The notes beneath the pieces were generated by a model. The model was not told the origin of the DNA. It made no database searches and saw nothing but the letters and a program-made list of their open reading frames with translations. Below, one piece after another: positions 1 through 8,141 of a stretch of DNA of 64,000 nucleotides (the first letter of the stretch is position 1; every line of letters starts with the position of its first letter). The position numbers and the translations under genes are program-made. Source of the stretch: Tessaracoccus sp. MC1679 (GTDB lineage Bacteria; Actinomycetota; Actinomycetes; Propionibacteriales; Propionibacteriaceae); the NCBI RefSeq assembly GCF_014164775.1, contig NZ_JACJGB010000001.1, positions 124,001 to 188,000 of the forward strand, read 5' to 3'.

Positions 1-1348
1 CCGGGGCGGTGGTCGAGGCCACGCCGGCCGCCGCCGGATCCAGGCCGACGCCGACGCTGAGCGCGATCGCCAGCGCCGCGACGCCCGCGACCAGACCGTC
101 GCCGGTGAAGACGCTGCGCCGTTCCTTCAACTCAGGGGCAGGTTCGCCGGCCGCGGCGCGGCGGCGCTCCGCCACGGAGGCTCGGATGCCGCGCACCATG
201 AGCGGGAGAAATGTCACGAGCGCGGCGAGCACCAGCACGGACACGGTCACCTTGACCCAGCTGGGCAGTGGGGCCACCCAGGCCAGCAGCCCGCCGTTGA
301 TGACGACGAGCCGCACGGTGGCGAACCGGTCGAACTCGGCGGCGCCGGCGCGCACCACGCGCGGCCCGCCGCCGATCACCGACGGCAACAGGTAGGACAG
401 CGCGCCGGTGACCAGCTGCAGCAGAAAGCCCACCACCCACAGCGAGGCCAGCATCGGGTATCCGGAGGCCAGCTCGAGGTCGTCGGAGCGTCCGACGTGG
501 ACGGCGGTGGCGAGGACCGCCACGCACGCCCACACGGCCCCGGCAAGGATCGACGCGGCGGCGAACTCGCGCGGCGGACGCTTCCTCAACGGCACGATGA
601 GGCAGCGCCCCCACCATCCCAGCGCGGCGGCGTAGAGGACCAGCCCGGCCACCGAGACCGGCCGGAGGCCCGTGAGGGAACCCCCGATCACGACGGCGAT
701 GGCGGCCAGCAGCACCGGCAGCACCTGCTTGGCGAGGCGCTCGGACCGGTCGTCCATCCGGGTGCGCAGCACCGTGGGCCAGAAGGTCACGAAGGTGCCC
801 ACCACCGTGAGCCCGATCCAGCCGAGCAGCATGGTCATGGTGTGGGCCACGAGGAGGGCGGCGTGCCAGCGGTCGTCGAGCCCCCAGGCCAGCGTCGCGC
901 CGAACCCGGCCCCCACGGGCAGGCAGGCCGCCGCCGCGATGTAGTAGCGGATGCAGATCCGGAACCGCCCCGGCAGGGCACGCCTGAGGTCGCGCACCAG
1001 GACGGCGCCGTGCCACAGCACGGCGGCTGATACGACGGTGGCGCCGGTGACCGCGAGCCACCACTGCGCCGTCGGGACGCCGAGGAAGACCAGCAGGGAG
1101 CCGGCCCCCAGCACGCCCAGCCGCACGTCTGCCAGGCGGCGGGTAGCGTCGTCGTCGCGGGTCTTGAGCAGCGCCGCGGTGAAGTGGGCGCTCCACACCA
1201 TCACCGAGTGCGTCAGAGCGCCGAGCGCCACCAGGTGCACCATGAGCCAGGTGGACTCGGGGATCCAGCGATGCGCGAGAGCAACCACGACGGCGGCCGC
1301 CAGCCACACCACCAGCGCGAAGTCGCGGAGCCCGCGGCGGCGCCTCAT
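1..1348 (-). CDS. Membrane part of a probable fused NirK-type copper oxidase (3' end beyond window)
   Basis: The first 449 codons are present and the gene runs off the left edge. The visible part is almost all hydrophobic, with about nine to ten membrane segments. Conserved-looking histidines lie in VHLVALGALTHSVMVW (near residue 40) and in AHTMTMLLGWIGLTVVG (near 195). This pattern is familiar from actinobacterial proteins in which a heme- or copper-binding membrane domain is fused to a C-terminal cupredoxin nitrite reductase. The cupredoxin part would lie outside the window, so the nitrite reductase assignment is inference. The ATG overlaps the stop of the upstream NnrS-like gene (ATGA), and DUF2249 and hemerythrin genes precede that, which supports a nitrite/nitric oxide role. 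It could instead be a stand-alone membrane protein. Confidence 0.55.
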   Translation of the reverse strand, partial: MRRRRGLRDFALVVWLAAAVVVALAHRWIPESTWLMVHLVALGALTHSVMVWSAHFTAALLKTRDDDATRRLADVRLGVLGAGSLLVFLGVPTAQWWLAVTGATVVSAAVLWHGAVLVRDLRRALPGRFRICIRYYIAAAACLPVGAGFGATLAWGLDDRWHAALLVAHTMTMLLGWIGLTVVGTFVTFWPTVLRTRMDDRSERLAKQVLPVLLAAIAVVIGGSLTGLRPVSVAGLVLYAAALGWWGRCLIVPLRKRPPREFAAASILAGAVWACVAVLATAVHVGRSDDLELASGYPMLASLWVVGFLLQLVTGALSYLLPSVIGGGPRVVRAGAAEFDRFATVRLVVINGGLLAWVAPLPSWVKVTVSVLVLAALVTFLPLMVRGIRASVAERRRAAAGEPAPELKERRSVFTGDGLVAGVAALAIALSVGVGLDPAAAGVASTTAP

Positions 1349-2448
1349 CCCCTCACCGCCGAGGCGATCACGGTCAGGGCGAACACGAGCATCGCGATCA
1401 CGGTCAGGGTTCCTCCGGTTCGATACAGGTCACCGACGGCGAGAAGGTCGCCGAGGATCCGCGCGGTCATGCCGGCGTGAAGCAGCCCGAGCGGGAGCCA
1501 CATCGACCGACGATACGGCAGGGGGCGGCCGATGACGGCCGGGAAGATGGTGGGGGCGTGCGCCATGATCATGGACACACCGAAGCCGAGGAAGACGCCG
1601 TGGATGGTGGCATCGTGGTGGCCCGCGGCGACCGGCTGCCCGACCACGAGCCACACAGCGCCCGCCACGGCAAGCCATCCGTTGCCGGCCAGCAGCGCGG
1701 CGGCGTTGAAGCGGCGGAACCCGGTGCCGCGGATCATGCGGCGGCCCACGTCGTCGCGGAGCAGCCAGGCGGCCACGAGCAGGCAGCCCAACCCCAGCAC
1801 CCGATAGCCGACGGCGGGGAGGGCGGTCGCGAGGGCGGCGCCGAGCGCCACCACGGTCGCCAGGGCGAGCAGCATGGGCACCGCACGGGCGCCCATGGTG
1901 AGCTGCGCCAATTCGGCGCGCTCCGCGGCGATGGTGATCACCACGAAGGCGGCAAGCAGCGGAAGGGCGGCCGGGATGTCGGCCAGCAGGATCGCGGCCG
2001 CCGCCAGCGGGACGAAGAGCGTGCCGAGCGCCTGGGCGGCCACCAGAGGCAGCGGGGCCCGGAGCCACAGGGCCACGGCCACGGCCAGGAATGCCAGCCC
2101 GCCGTCGAGGAGGAGAAGTTCGCCGAGCAGGGGCGGGGCGCCGGCGATCAACGCCAGCGACCCCGCGCCCAGCAGGGCGGGCGCCAGGTATGCGAGGGGG
2201 GAACGCAGTGCCTGGGCCCGTTCAAGGGAGATGAGGGTGCCCATGAAGCCGAGCGTCATGGCGGGGCCGTGGAGGTCCGCCAGCCGGTCGGAATCCACGG
2301 GCGCCCACATCCCGAGACGGAGCAACGCCGCGTTGAGGCCCGTCAGCAGCGAGACCCCGGCCAGCGCGATGAGCGCGACGCGGAGGGGGCGCGTGCGCGC
2401 CCCTGGGTCAGTGATGGTGCGGGGTGCCGGCAGCGTGGTCGTGCTCAT
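1345..2448 (-). CDS. NnrS-like polytopic membrane protein
   Basis: A 367-residue protein with about 12 hydrophobic segments. Histidines sit in membrane segments at DLHGPAMTLGFMG (near residue 62) and in HGVFLGFGVSMIMAHAPTIF followed by a GRPLPYR loop (near 290). This resembles the NnrS family, heme- and copper-binding proteins linked to nitric oxide stress and denitrification. The start at 2448 is chosen because hydrophobic sequence begins soon after it; longer versions would add a low-complexity leader. It overlaps the end of the hemerythrin gene by 41 bases and its own stop overlaps the next ATG, so the genes are probably cotranscribed. The family call rests on topology and histidine motifs only. 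Confidence 0.55.
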   Translation of the reverse strand: MSTTTLPAPRTITDPGARTRPLRVALIALAGVSLLTGLNAALLRLGMWAPVDSDRLADLHGPAMTLGFMGTLISLERAQALRSPLAYLAPALLGAGSLALIAGAPPLLGELLLLDGGLAFLAVAVALWLRAPLPLVAAQALGTLFVPLAAAAILLADIPAALPLLAAFVVITIAAERAELAQLTMGARAVPMLLALATVVALGAALATALPAVGYRVLGLGCLLVAAWLLRDDVGRRMIRGTGFRRFNAAALLAGNGWLAVAGAVWLVVGQPVAAGHHDATIHGVFLGFGVSMIMAHAPTIFPAVIGRPLPYRRSMWLPLGLLHAGMTARILGDLLAVGDLYRTGGTLTVIAMLVFALTVIASAVRG

Positions 2449-2866
2449 GGGTGGTGGTATCGATCTCGGCCCATTCGTCGCCGTCGAGCCCGAGGGCAGC
2501 GGCCGGGAACAATCCGTTGTCTTCCTTGTCGATGTGGTCACGTAGGGCGTCCTCGAAGACGTCCATGAGCGAGTGGTCGCCTGCGGCGATGGCAGCCAGC
2601 AGTTCGTCGAGCGAGCGGTGCTCGCCGCACAGAATGCTGACGTGGTCAGCGAACTCGTCGCGGCGCTTCATCACCGTGAAGAGACCCACCTCCTCGGACT
2701 GCGTGTGCGGCCCGAGGAGGAGGGCGAGGGCGCGGGCATGCTCAGGCACGTCTCCACCGTCGACGACGGCGCGGCGCAACTGTCCGCACGCGTTGACGAT
2801 CTCGACGTGCTCATTCATGAACCGACCGATCACCGTGATCGAGTCACACCCGCAGTAGCTGCACAT
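2408..2866 (-). CDS. Hemerythrin-domain protein
   Basis: A 152-residue protein with the histidine and acidic pattern of a hemerythrin four-helix bundle: NEHVEIV near residue 19, HTQSEEVGLF near 54, CGEHRSLDELL near 80 and HIDKEDNGLFP near 110. These would bind a di-iron centre. The N-terminus has a Cys-rich CSYCGC motif and the C-terminus is His-rich. Related proteins (RIC/YtfE/ScdA-like) bind nitric oxide or oxygen or repair iron-sulfur damage. Its ATG overlaps the stop of the DUF2249 gene (TGATG), so the two are translationally coupled. Its place before an NnrS-like and a NirK-like gene fits a nitric oxide role. The exact ligand cannot be told from sequence. Confidence 0.8.
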   Translation of the reverse strand: MCSYCGCDSITVIGRFMNEHVEIVNACGQLRRAVVDGGDVPEHARALALLLGPHTQSEEVGLFTVMKRRDEFADHVSILCGEHRSLDELLAAIAAGDHSLMDVFEDALRDHIDKEDNGLFPAAALGLDGDEWAEIDTTTHEHDHAAGTPHHH

Positions 2867-3147
2867 CAGAGGCGCGCCAGCTTCAGCTTCCAGGCCTCGG
2901 GGCCCTCCTGCACGTAGCTGATTGCAATCGACTCGCCGTGGCGCTCTGTGATCTGGCGGAGCAGCGGCACCGGGTCATGCGGGGCCACCAGGACGAAGGC
3001 CGCGCCCGGCTGGAGGCCGTCGACGACGCCGTGAATGGCGGCGTGGCGAACGGCGTGCGGGATGATGCGCGCGTCGAGTTCGGGAAGGGACTCGTCATGA
3101 CCGCCGCAACCGCAGCCTGACTTGGGGGTGAGGGAGATCTCTGTCAT
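2866..3147 (-). CDS. DUF2249 domain protein
   Basis: A 93-residue protein that fits DUF2249: a LDARIIPHAVRH segment, then a PLLRQITERHGE helix and a final WKLKLARL strand, a small TusA-like fold. A Cys-rich GCGCGGH motif lies near residue 12. DUF2249 proteins often neighbour hemerythrins and nitrogen oxide enzymes; their biochemical role is not settled. This is the first gene of the nitrite/nitric oxide module. Only a weak purine-rich GTGGGG precedes the ATG, and a perfect 15-bp palindrome ends 14 bases upstream of the start codon. Confidence 0.75.
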   Translation of the reverse strand: MTEISLTPKSGCGCGGHDESLPELDARIIPHAVRHAAIHGVVDGLQPGAAFVLVAPHDPVPLLRQITERHGESIAISYVQEGPEAWKLKLARL

Positions 3148-3161
3148 GCCCCACAGATTAC

Positions 3162-3176
3162 TACAAGAAACTTGTA
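3162..3176. promoter_or_regulatory. Perfect palindrome upstream of the DUF2249 gene, candidate operator
   Basis: TACAAG-AAA-CTTGTA is an exact inverted repeat with 6-bp arms and a 3-bp centre. It lies in the AT-rich 66-bp gap between the chelatase gene and DUF2249. An AGAT element flanks each side at unequal distances, reminiscent of nitric-oxide-sensing Rrf2/NsrR half-sites, but the factor is unknown. The position close to the start suits repression. Confidence 0.45.
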
Positions 3177-3213
3177 TCTAATCTCCGGGGTAGCCCCCAT
3201 GGACTCCGACGGA

Positions 3214-3900
3214 TCAGCCGAGCTGACCCGCGCCCGCTCGGTAACGGTCGACAACCACCGAGACCAGGCCGGGATGCGCGCCGAGGGGTTGGGCGACCAC
3301 GTCTCCACCGGCCCTGGAGAGCCTGCGCTGGAAGAAGCCGGGCCCGATCAGGTAGGACGCCACAGCAACTGGGCCAGATCCGCCCGCCTCCGCGACAGCC
3401 TCAGGGACCCTGGGCTCGGCCGCTGAGAGGAACCCCACCGTGACGGGCCCGGCCCACCGATCCTGCACGGCGCGCGCCACACCGCGACCCACCTCCGCCG
3501 CCTCCGGGCGCGACGAACCGGCCACGGCCACCACCACCGCCGACCCTTCAGGGGCGCCGGCCTCGCGAAGGCGTTCCACGAGAGCGTCCTCCAGCCGGGG
3601 ATCCGGACCCAGCGGGCCCGTGGACACCACCCGCCCCGGGTGGCCGGCGATCGCCTCTGCCACGTCCACCTCCGTGTGGAAGCCCAGCGTCAACAGCACG
3701 GGGACCACCACCACGCGGTGCCCCGCGTCGACGAGCCGGTCCACGACCGTGTCGAGCTTGGGTTCCTGAACGTCGACGTAGGCCACCTCGACGGTGACGT
3801 CGGGGAGGCGCTCCGCAGCGGCCGCGGCGATCGCCAGGACGGCGGCCTGTCCGTCGGGATCGTCTGTGCCGTGTGCGCACACCACGAGTGCCGGCGTCAT
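3214..3900 (-). CDS. CbiX-type sirohydrochlorin chelatase
   Basis: A 228-residue two-lobed protein of the CbiX/SirB family. CAHGTDDPDG at the N-terminus carries the metal-binding histidine, and GFHTEVDV in the first lobe gives a second. The second lobe repeats the fold (VVVAVAGSSRPEA, then VASYLIGPGFFQRRL). It probably inserts iron into sirohydrochlorin to make siroheme, the cofactor of the nitrite reductase encoded just upstream. Its ATG overlaps the stop of the HemD/regulator gene (ATGA). A cobalt-specific role cannot be excluded, but the nitrite reductase context favours siroheme. Confidence 0.8.
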   Translation of the reverse strand: MTPALVVCAHGTDDPDGQAAVLAIAAAAAERLPDVTVEVAYVDVQEPKLDTVVDRLVDAGHRVVVVPVLLTLGFHTEVDVAEAIAGHPGRVVSTGPLGPDPRLEDALVERLREAGAPEGSAVVVAVAGSSRPEAAEVGRGVARAVQDRWAGPVTVGFLSAAEPRVPEAVAEAGGSGPVAVASYLIGPGFFQRRLSRAGGDVVAQPLGAHPGLVSVVVDRYRAGAGQLG

Positions 3901-5042
3901 GGGCTCACCTCCAAGCGGTAGCCGCGCCGGGGCACGGTGCGCACCAGCGATCGGTCACCCATACTGTCACGCAGTCGCGCCACGGCGACCTCGGCCGCGT
4001 GCGGGTCGTTGGAGCTGCCGGGGAGCACGGCCAGGATCTCCTCCCGCGACACCACGCCGCCCTTGGCCTCGACGAGGGAGCGCAACACGGAGAACTGCAC
4101 CTGGCTGAGCGGGAGCGCGCGCCCACCCAGGCTCGCGGCGGACCGCCGGAGCCACAGCACCCCCGCCGGTGTGGCGACCTCGGCCACGCCGCGGGCGGAC
4201 AGCGCAGCGGTGAGCTCCCGCACCAGCGCGCCGAGCCGGAACCGGTCCGGAATCAACGGGTCCAGGCCCAGCTCGATGAGGGGCGCGGCGGTGACGGGCC
4301 CCACGGTCGCGGGAAGGACGGGCCCCGCCATCGCCGCGATCGCGGCATCCCTCAACCCCTCCCGCTCGCAGGCGGCGAGGAACTCCACCACGCCGTGCGC
4401 GGACGTGAAGGCCACCGAGTCGACCTCGGCGGCCGCCACCAGAGCGACGGCGCGGCTCACCGCCTCGGGGTCCGGGGAGGGCCCCCACCGGTACACCACC
4501 AGCGACGTCACTCGGGCGCCCAGATCGACGAGGAGCTCGTCGATGCCGTCGCTGCCCGCGCCGTGGTGCTGCACGGCCACGTGCAGGCCCGCGACGCCCT
4601 CGGTCTCGAAGAGTTCCTTGATCTCGGCGGCCGTCTCCGAGTCCGCCACCCAGTCGGCCGTGAGGCCCGCGCCGTGGACCGCGCCCTGCGCCTTGGGTCC
4701 GCGCGCGATGATCCGGGCTCCCCGCAGCACCTCCAGCAGCTCCCCGGCGCACCCTGCGGCGTCCGCGGCCTCCATCCAGCCGCGGAACCCCACACCGGTG
4801 GTGGCCACCACCGCGTCCGGGGGATCGGCGATCAGCGCCCTGGTGTGGGCGATCAGCTGCTCGTCGTCGGCGTGGGGCACGATCGAGAGGATGGGTGCCC
4901 GGATGATCTCCACCCCTCGGCGCTCGAGCGCCGAGGCCAGTTCGGAGGCCCGTCGTTTCGCCGTCAGCACGACGCGGCAGCCGGCGAGCGAGTGCGCGCC
5001 GGCTGCCGCGGTGGAGCCGATGGCGGTCACCGTCGCGTCCAT
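3897..5042 (-). CDS. Uroporphyrinogen-III synthase fused to a winged-helix DNA-binding domain (NnaR-like)
   Basis: A 381-residue protein. Residues about 15-270 form a HemD-type uroporphyrinogen-III synthase fold. Residues about 290-381 form an OmpR-type winged helix (LPLSQVQFSVLRSLVEAKGG, then VRTVPRRGYRLEV). The same arrangement defines NnaR of Streptomyces and mycobacteria, which acts with GlnR to activate nitrate and nitrite genes. The start abuts the nirD stop and the stop overlaps the chelatase ATG, so it belongs to the nitrate operon. It may supply siroheme precursor, regulate the operon, or both. Loss of catalytic activity in the HemD part cannot be judged here. Confidence 0.82.
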   Translation of the reverse strand: MDATVTAIGSTAAAGAHSLAGCRVVLTAKRRASELASALERRGVEIIRAPILSIVPHADDEQLIAHTRALIADPPDAVVATTGVGFRGWMEAADAAGCAGELLEVLRGARIIARGPKAQGAVHGAGLTADWVADSETAAEIKELFETEGVAGLHVAVQHHGAGSDGIDELLVDLGARVTSLVVYRWGPSPDPEAVSRAVALVAAAEVDSVAFTSAHGVVEFLAACEREGLRDAAIAAMAGPVLPATVGPVTAAPLIELGLDPLIPDRFRLGALVRELTAALSARGVAEVATPAGVLWLRRSAASLGGRALPLSQVQFSVLRSLVEAKGGVVSREEILAVLPGSSNDPHAAEVAVARLRDSMGDRSLVRTVPRRGYRLEVSP

Positions 5043-5438
5043 TCAGCCCGCCCTGGCCAGGCCCTCGGCGGGCCGACGCAGCGGAGCCTCCTCGGTGACC
5101 TGAGACCCGACGAACACCCGGCCGTCGAGCACCGCCACCGCCCACGTGCCGAGCGCCTTCGCAGGGTCCGACAGGCACACGCCCGTGCGGAGGTCGAAGG
5201 CCTGCTTGTACATGGGAGAGAAGAGTACGGGCACATCCTCCCCGTCCACCAGGGACGAACCCACCAGCCCACGGGCCATCACGTTGGCGCGCGCGAAGGG
5301 GTCCCACATGCCCACGGCGACCACGCGGTCGTCGTGGAGCCTGACGATGGCCACCTGCCGGCCGTCGATCATGGCGGCGACAGGCCTCTCGGGCAGCAGG
5401 TCGTCAAGGCGGCAGACGGGTTCGGTGGTGGTGATCAT
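5043..5438 (-). CDS. nirD: Nitrite reductase small subunit NirD
   Basis: A 131-residue Rieske-fold protein that pairs with NirB. It has the core VCRLDDLLPERPVAAMIDGR, VAVGMWDPFARANVM and SPMYKQAFDLRTGVCL and, as usual for NirD, lacks the full Cys-His iron-sulfur ligands of true Rieske proteins. Its ATG overlaps the nirB stop (ATGA) and its TGA is followed directly by the ATG of the HemD/regulator gene. Size and position match nirBD operons. Confidence 0.88.
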   Translation of the reverse strand: MITTTEPVCRLDDLLPERPVAAMIDGRQVAIVRLHDDRVVAVGMWDPFARANVMARGLVGSSLVDGEDVPVLFSPMYKQAFDLRTGVCLSDPAKALGTWAVAVLDGRVFVGSQVTEEAPLRRPAEGLARAG

Positions 5439-8035
5439 CGCGCTCCTCCAATGGGGATGGTGGGTCCGGCGACCAGGACCGGCCGCCGCTCGGAATCGAC
5501 CAGTTCGACGCCGGACTCGCGGTCGGCGTCGGTGGCGGGGCGGGCCTGGCCACGCTCGCCCACGTACTGGAGGTTGTCGTCGACGGCGTCGGCCGCGTTG
5601 ACGAAGCCCGCGAACCGGGCCAGCTTGACCGGGTCCTCCAGCACGTCGCGCCACTCGTCGCGGTAGCCGTCGACGTGGCCGGCCATGGCGGCGTCGAGGT
5701 CCGCGGCGATGCCGAGGGAGTCCTCCATGATGACCGTGCGGACGTGGTCCAGGCCGCCCTCGATCGACTCCAGCCACACGGCGGTGCGCTGCAGCCGGTC
5801 CGCCGTCCTCACGTAGTACATGAGGAAGCGGTCGATGGTGCGCACGAGCTCCTCGGTGGTGAGGTCCTCGGCCAGCAGGACGGCGTGGCGGGGGGTGAAG
5901 CCGCCGTTGCCGCCCACGTAGACGTTCCATCCCTTGTCCGTGGCGATGATGCCGACGTCCTTGCCACGGGCCTCGGCGCACTCACGCGCGCAGCCGGAGA
6001 CGCCCAGCTTGAGCTTGTGCGGCGAGCGGAGCCCGCGATAGCGCAGCTCCAGGTCGATCGCAAGGCCCACGGAGTCCTGGACGCCGTAGCGGCACCAGGT
6101 GGACCCGACGCAGGACTTCACGGTGCGCAGCGACTTGCCGTAGGCGTGTCCGGACTCGAACCCGGCGTCGACGAGCCGCCGCCAGATGTCGGGCAGCTGG
6201 TCGATCCGGGCGCCGAACATGTCGATCCGCTGGCCTCCGGTGATCTTGGTGTAGAGCCCGAAGTCGCGGGCGATCTGGCCGATCACGATGAGCCCGTCCG
6301 GGGTGATCTCGCCGCCGGGCACGCGGGGCACGACCGAGTAGGTGCCGTCCTTCTGGATGTTGGCCAGCACGTGGTCGTTGGTGTCCTGGATCGCGGCCTG
6401 TTCGCCGGCGAGGATGTGCCCGTTGCCCAGGCTGGCCAGGATCGAGGCGACGACGGGCTTGCAGATGTCGCACCCGCGGCCGCGGCCGTGCCGGCCGATG
6501 ATCTCGGAGAAGGTGGTGAGCCCGGTGATCCGGACCACGTCGAACAGCTGGGCCCGGGAGAGCTCGAAGTGCTCGCACAGGGCGTTGCTGACCACAGTCC
6601 CGGACTTCTCGAGCTCGGCCACCATCAGCTTGCGCACCAGCGGCAGGCAGGAGCCACAGCTGGTGCCCGCCTTGGTGCAGGCCTTGACGCCCGCGAGGTC
6701 GGTGCATCCGCCCTCTGTGACAGAGCACCGGATGGCGCCGGCCGTCACGTTGTTGCAGGAGCAGACGGGGGCGTCGTCGGGCAGCTCGCCCTGGACGGGG
6801 GCGCCATCCGCGCCGGCGGGCACCAGGTAGGCGGCGGGGTCCACGCCCAGCGGCCGGCCCAGCAGGGGCCGGAGGCCGGCGTAGGCCGAGGCGTCGCCCA
6901 CCAGGATGCCGCCCAGCAGGGTGCGGGCGTCGTCGGAGAGCACCAGCTTCTTGTAGACGCCGGCGATCGGGTCGGTGTAGACCACGGACAGGGCGCCCTC
7001 GGTGGCGCCGAAGGCGTCGCCGAAGCTGGCCACGTCCACGCCGAGCAGCTTCAGCTTGGTGGAGAGGTCGCCGCCGGTGAAGGTGCCGGAGCGGCCGAGC
7101 ATCTGGTCCACCGCCACCTCCGCCATGGTGTAGCCGGGGCCGACGAGGCCCCAGACGCGGCCCTGGATGCAGGCCACCTCGCCGATGGCGAAGATGTCGG
7201 GGTCCGCGGTGCGGCAGGAGTCGTCGACGACGATGCCGCCGCGCTCCCCCACCTCGAGGCCGGCATCGCGGGCGAGCTCGTCGCGGGGACGGACGCCGGT
7301 GGCGAAGATCACCACGTCCACGTCGATGGAGGAGCCGTCGTTGAAGACCATCTTCTCCACGGCGATCCGGCCCTTGATGGCCGAGGTGGCGGTGCCGACG
7401 CGCACGTCGACGTCCATGGCCTCGATGAGGCGCTTGAGCGACTCGCCGCCGCCCTCGTCCACCTGGAGGGGCATCAGCCTGGGCGCGAACTCGACCACCG
7501 TGGTGTCGGCGCCGAGCTTCTTCAGCGCTCCGGCAGCCTCGAGGCCCAGCAGTCCGCCGCCGATGACGGCGCCACGGACGCGGCGCTTCGGGTTGCGCTC
7601 CTGCAGGGTCTCGACGTAGCCGCGCAGGGCCGCCACGTCGTCGATGGTGCGGTAGACGAAGCAGCCGGGCAGCTCACGGCCGGGCACAGGCGGCATGAAC
7701 GCGTAGGAGCCGGTGGCCAGCACCAGGGAGTCGTAGGCGTGCGACATGCCGTTCTCGGTGATGACGGTGTGCGCCGCCGGGTCCACGGAGACCACCTTGG
7801 CGCCGCGGCGCAGCTTGACGTTCGGGTCCTGCCAGAGGTGCGCCTCGCCGAGGTTGAGCAGCTCGGGGTCGCGGTTCTCGAAGTAGCTGGTCAGGGCCAC
7901 CCGGTCGTAGGGCGGGCGAGGCTCCTCGGCCAGCACGGTCACGCGCCACTCGCCGGCCTCGTCGCGCGAACGCAGCGCCTCGACGAATCGGTGGGCGACC
8001 ATGCCACCCCCGACCACCACACACAGCTTGCTCAT
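5435..8035 (-). CDS. nirB: NAD(P)H-dependent nitrite reductase large subunit NirB
   Basis: An 866-residue cytosolic enzyme reducing nitrite to ammonium. The N-terminal half is a FAD/NAD(P)H reductase (VVVGGGMVAHRFVEAL; NAD motif VIGGGLLGLEAAG). A BFD-like [2Fe-2S] region near residue 424 holds CSCNN and CGSC. The C-terminal half is the siroheme and [4Fe-4S] sulfite/nitrite reductase domain, with Cys near 641, 647, 681 and 685 (CVGSTWCRYG and GCAREC). Length is normal for NirB. It lies 106 bp after the FAD/[2Fe-2S] partner gene, and the cofactor gene for siroheme follows in the same operon. Confidence 0.95.
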   Translation of the reverse strand: MSKLCVVVGGGMVAHRFVEALRSRDEAGEWRVTVLAEEPRPPYDRVALTSYFENRDPELLNLGEAHLWQDPNVKLRRGAKVVSVDPAAHTVITENGMSHAYDSLVLATGSYAFMPPVPGRELPGCFVYRTIDDVAALRGYVETLQERNPKRRVRGAVIGGGLLGLEAAGALKKLGADTTVVEFAPRLMPLQVDEGGGESLKRLIEAMDVDVRVGTATSAIKGRIAVEKMVFNDGSSIDVDVVIFATGVRPRDELARDAGLEVGERGGIVVDDSCRTADPDIFAIGEVACIQGRVWGLVGPGYTMAEVAVDQMLGRSGTFTGGDLSTKLKLLGVDVASFGDAFGATEGALSVVYTDPIAGVYKKLVLSDDARTLLGGILVGDASAYAGLRPLLGRPLGVDPAAYLVPAGADGAPVQGELPDDAPVCSCNNVTAGAIRCSVTEGGCTDLAGVKACTKAGTSCGSCLPLVRKLMVAELEKSGTVVSNALCEHFELSRAQLFDVVRITGLTTFSEIIGRHGRGRGCDICKPVVASILASLGNGHILAGEQAAIQDTNDHVLANIQKDGTYSVVPRVPGGEITPDGLIVIGQIARDFGLYTKITGGQRIDMFGARIDQLPDIWRRLVDAGFESGHAYGKSLRTVKSCVGSTWCRYGVQDSVGLAIDLELRYRGLRSPHKLKLGVSGCARECAEARGKDVGIIATDKGWNVYVGGNGGFTPRHAVLLAEDLTTEELVRTIDRFLMYYVRTADRLQRTAVWLESIEGGLDHVRTVIMEDSLGIAADLDAAMAGHVDGYRDEWRDVLEDPVKLARFAGFVNAADAVDDNLQYVGERGQARPATDADRESGVELVDSERRPVLVAGPTIPIGGAR

Positions 8036-8141
8036 ATCGGCCTCCAGGGGTCTTGTCGGTTGGGCTCCTCGGTATCTACGACGCTAGGCGGCGCAGTTTC
8101 CGGGGCTGGATCATTCACGTTTCGGCTGTGCAACAAGCCAC

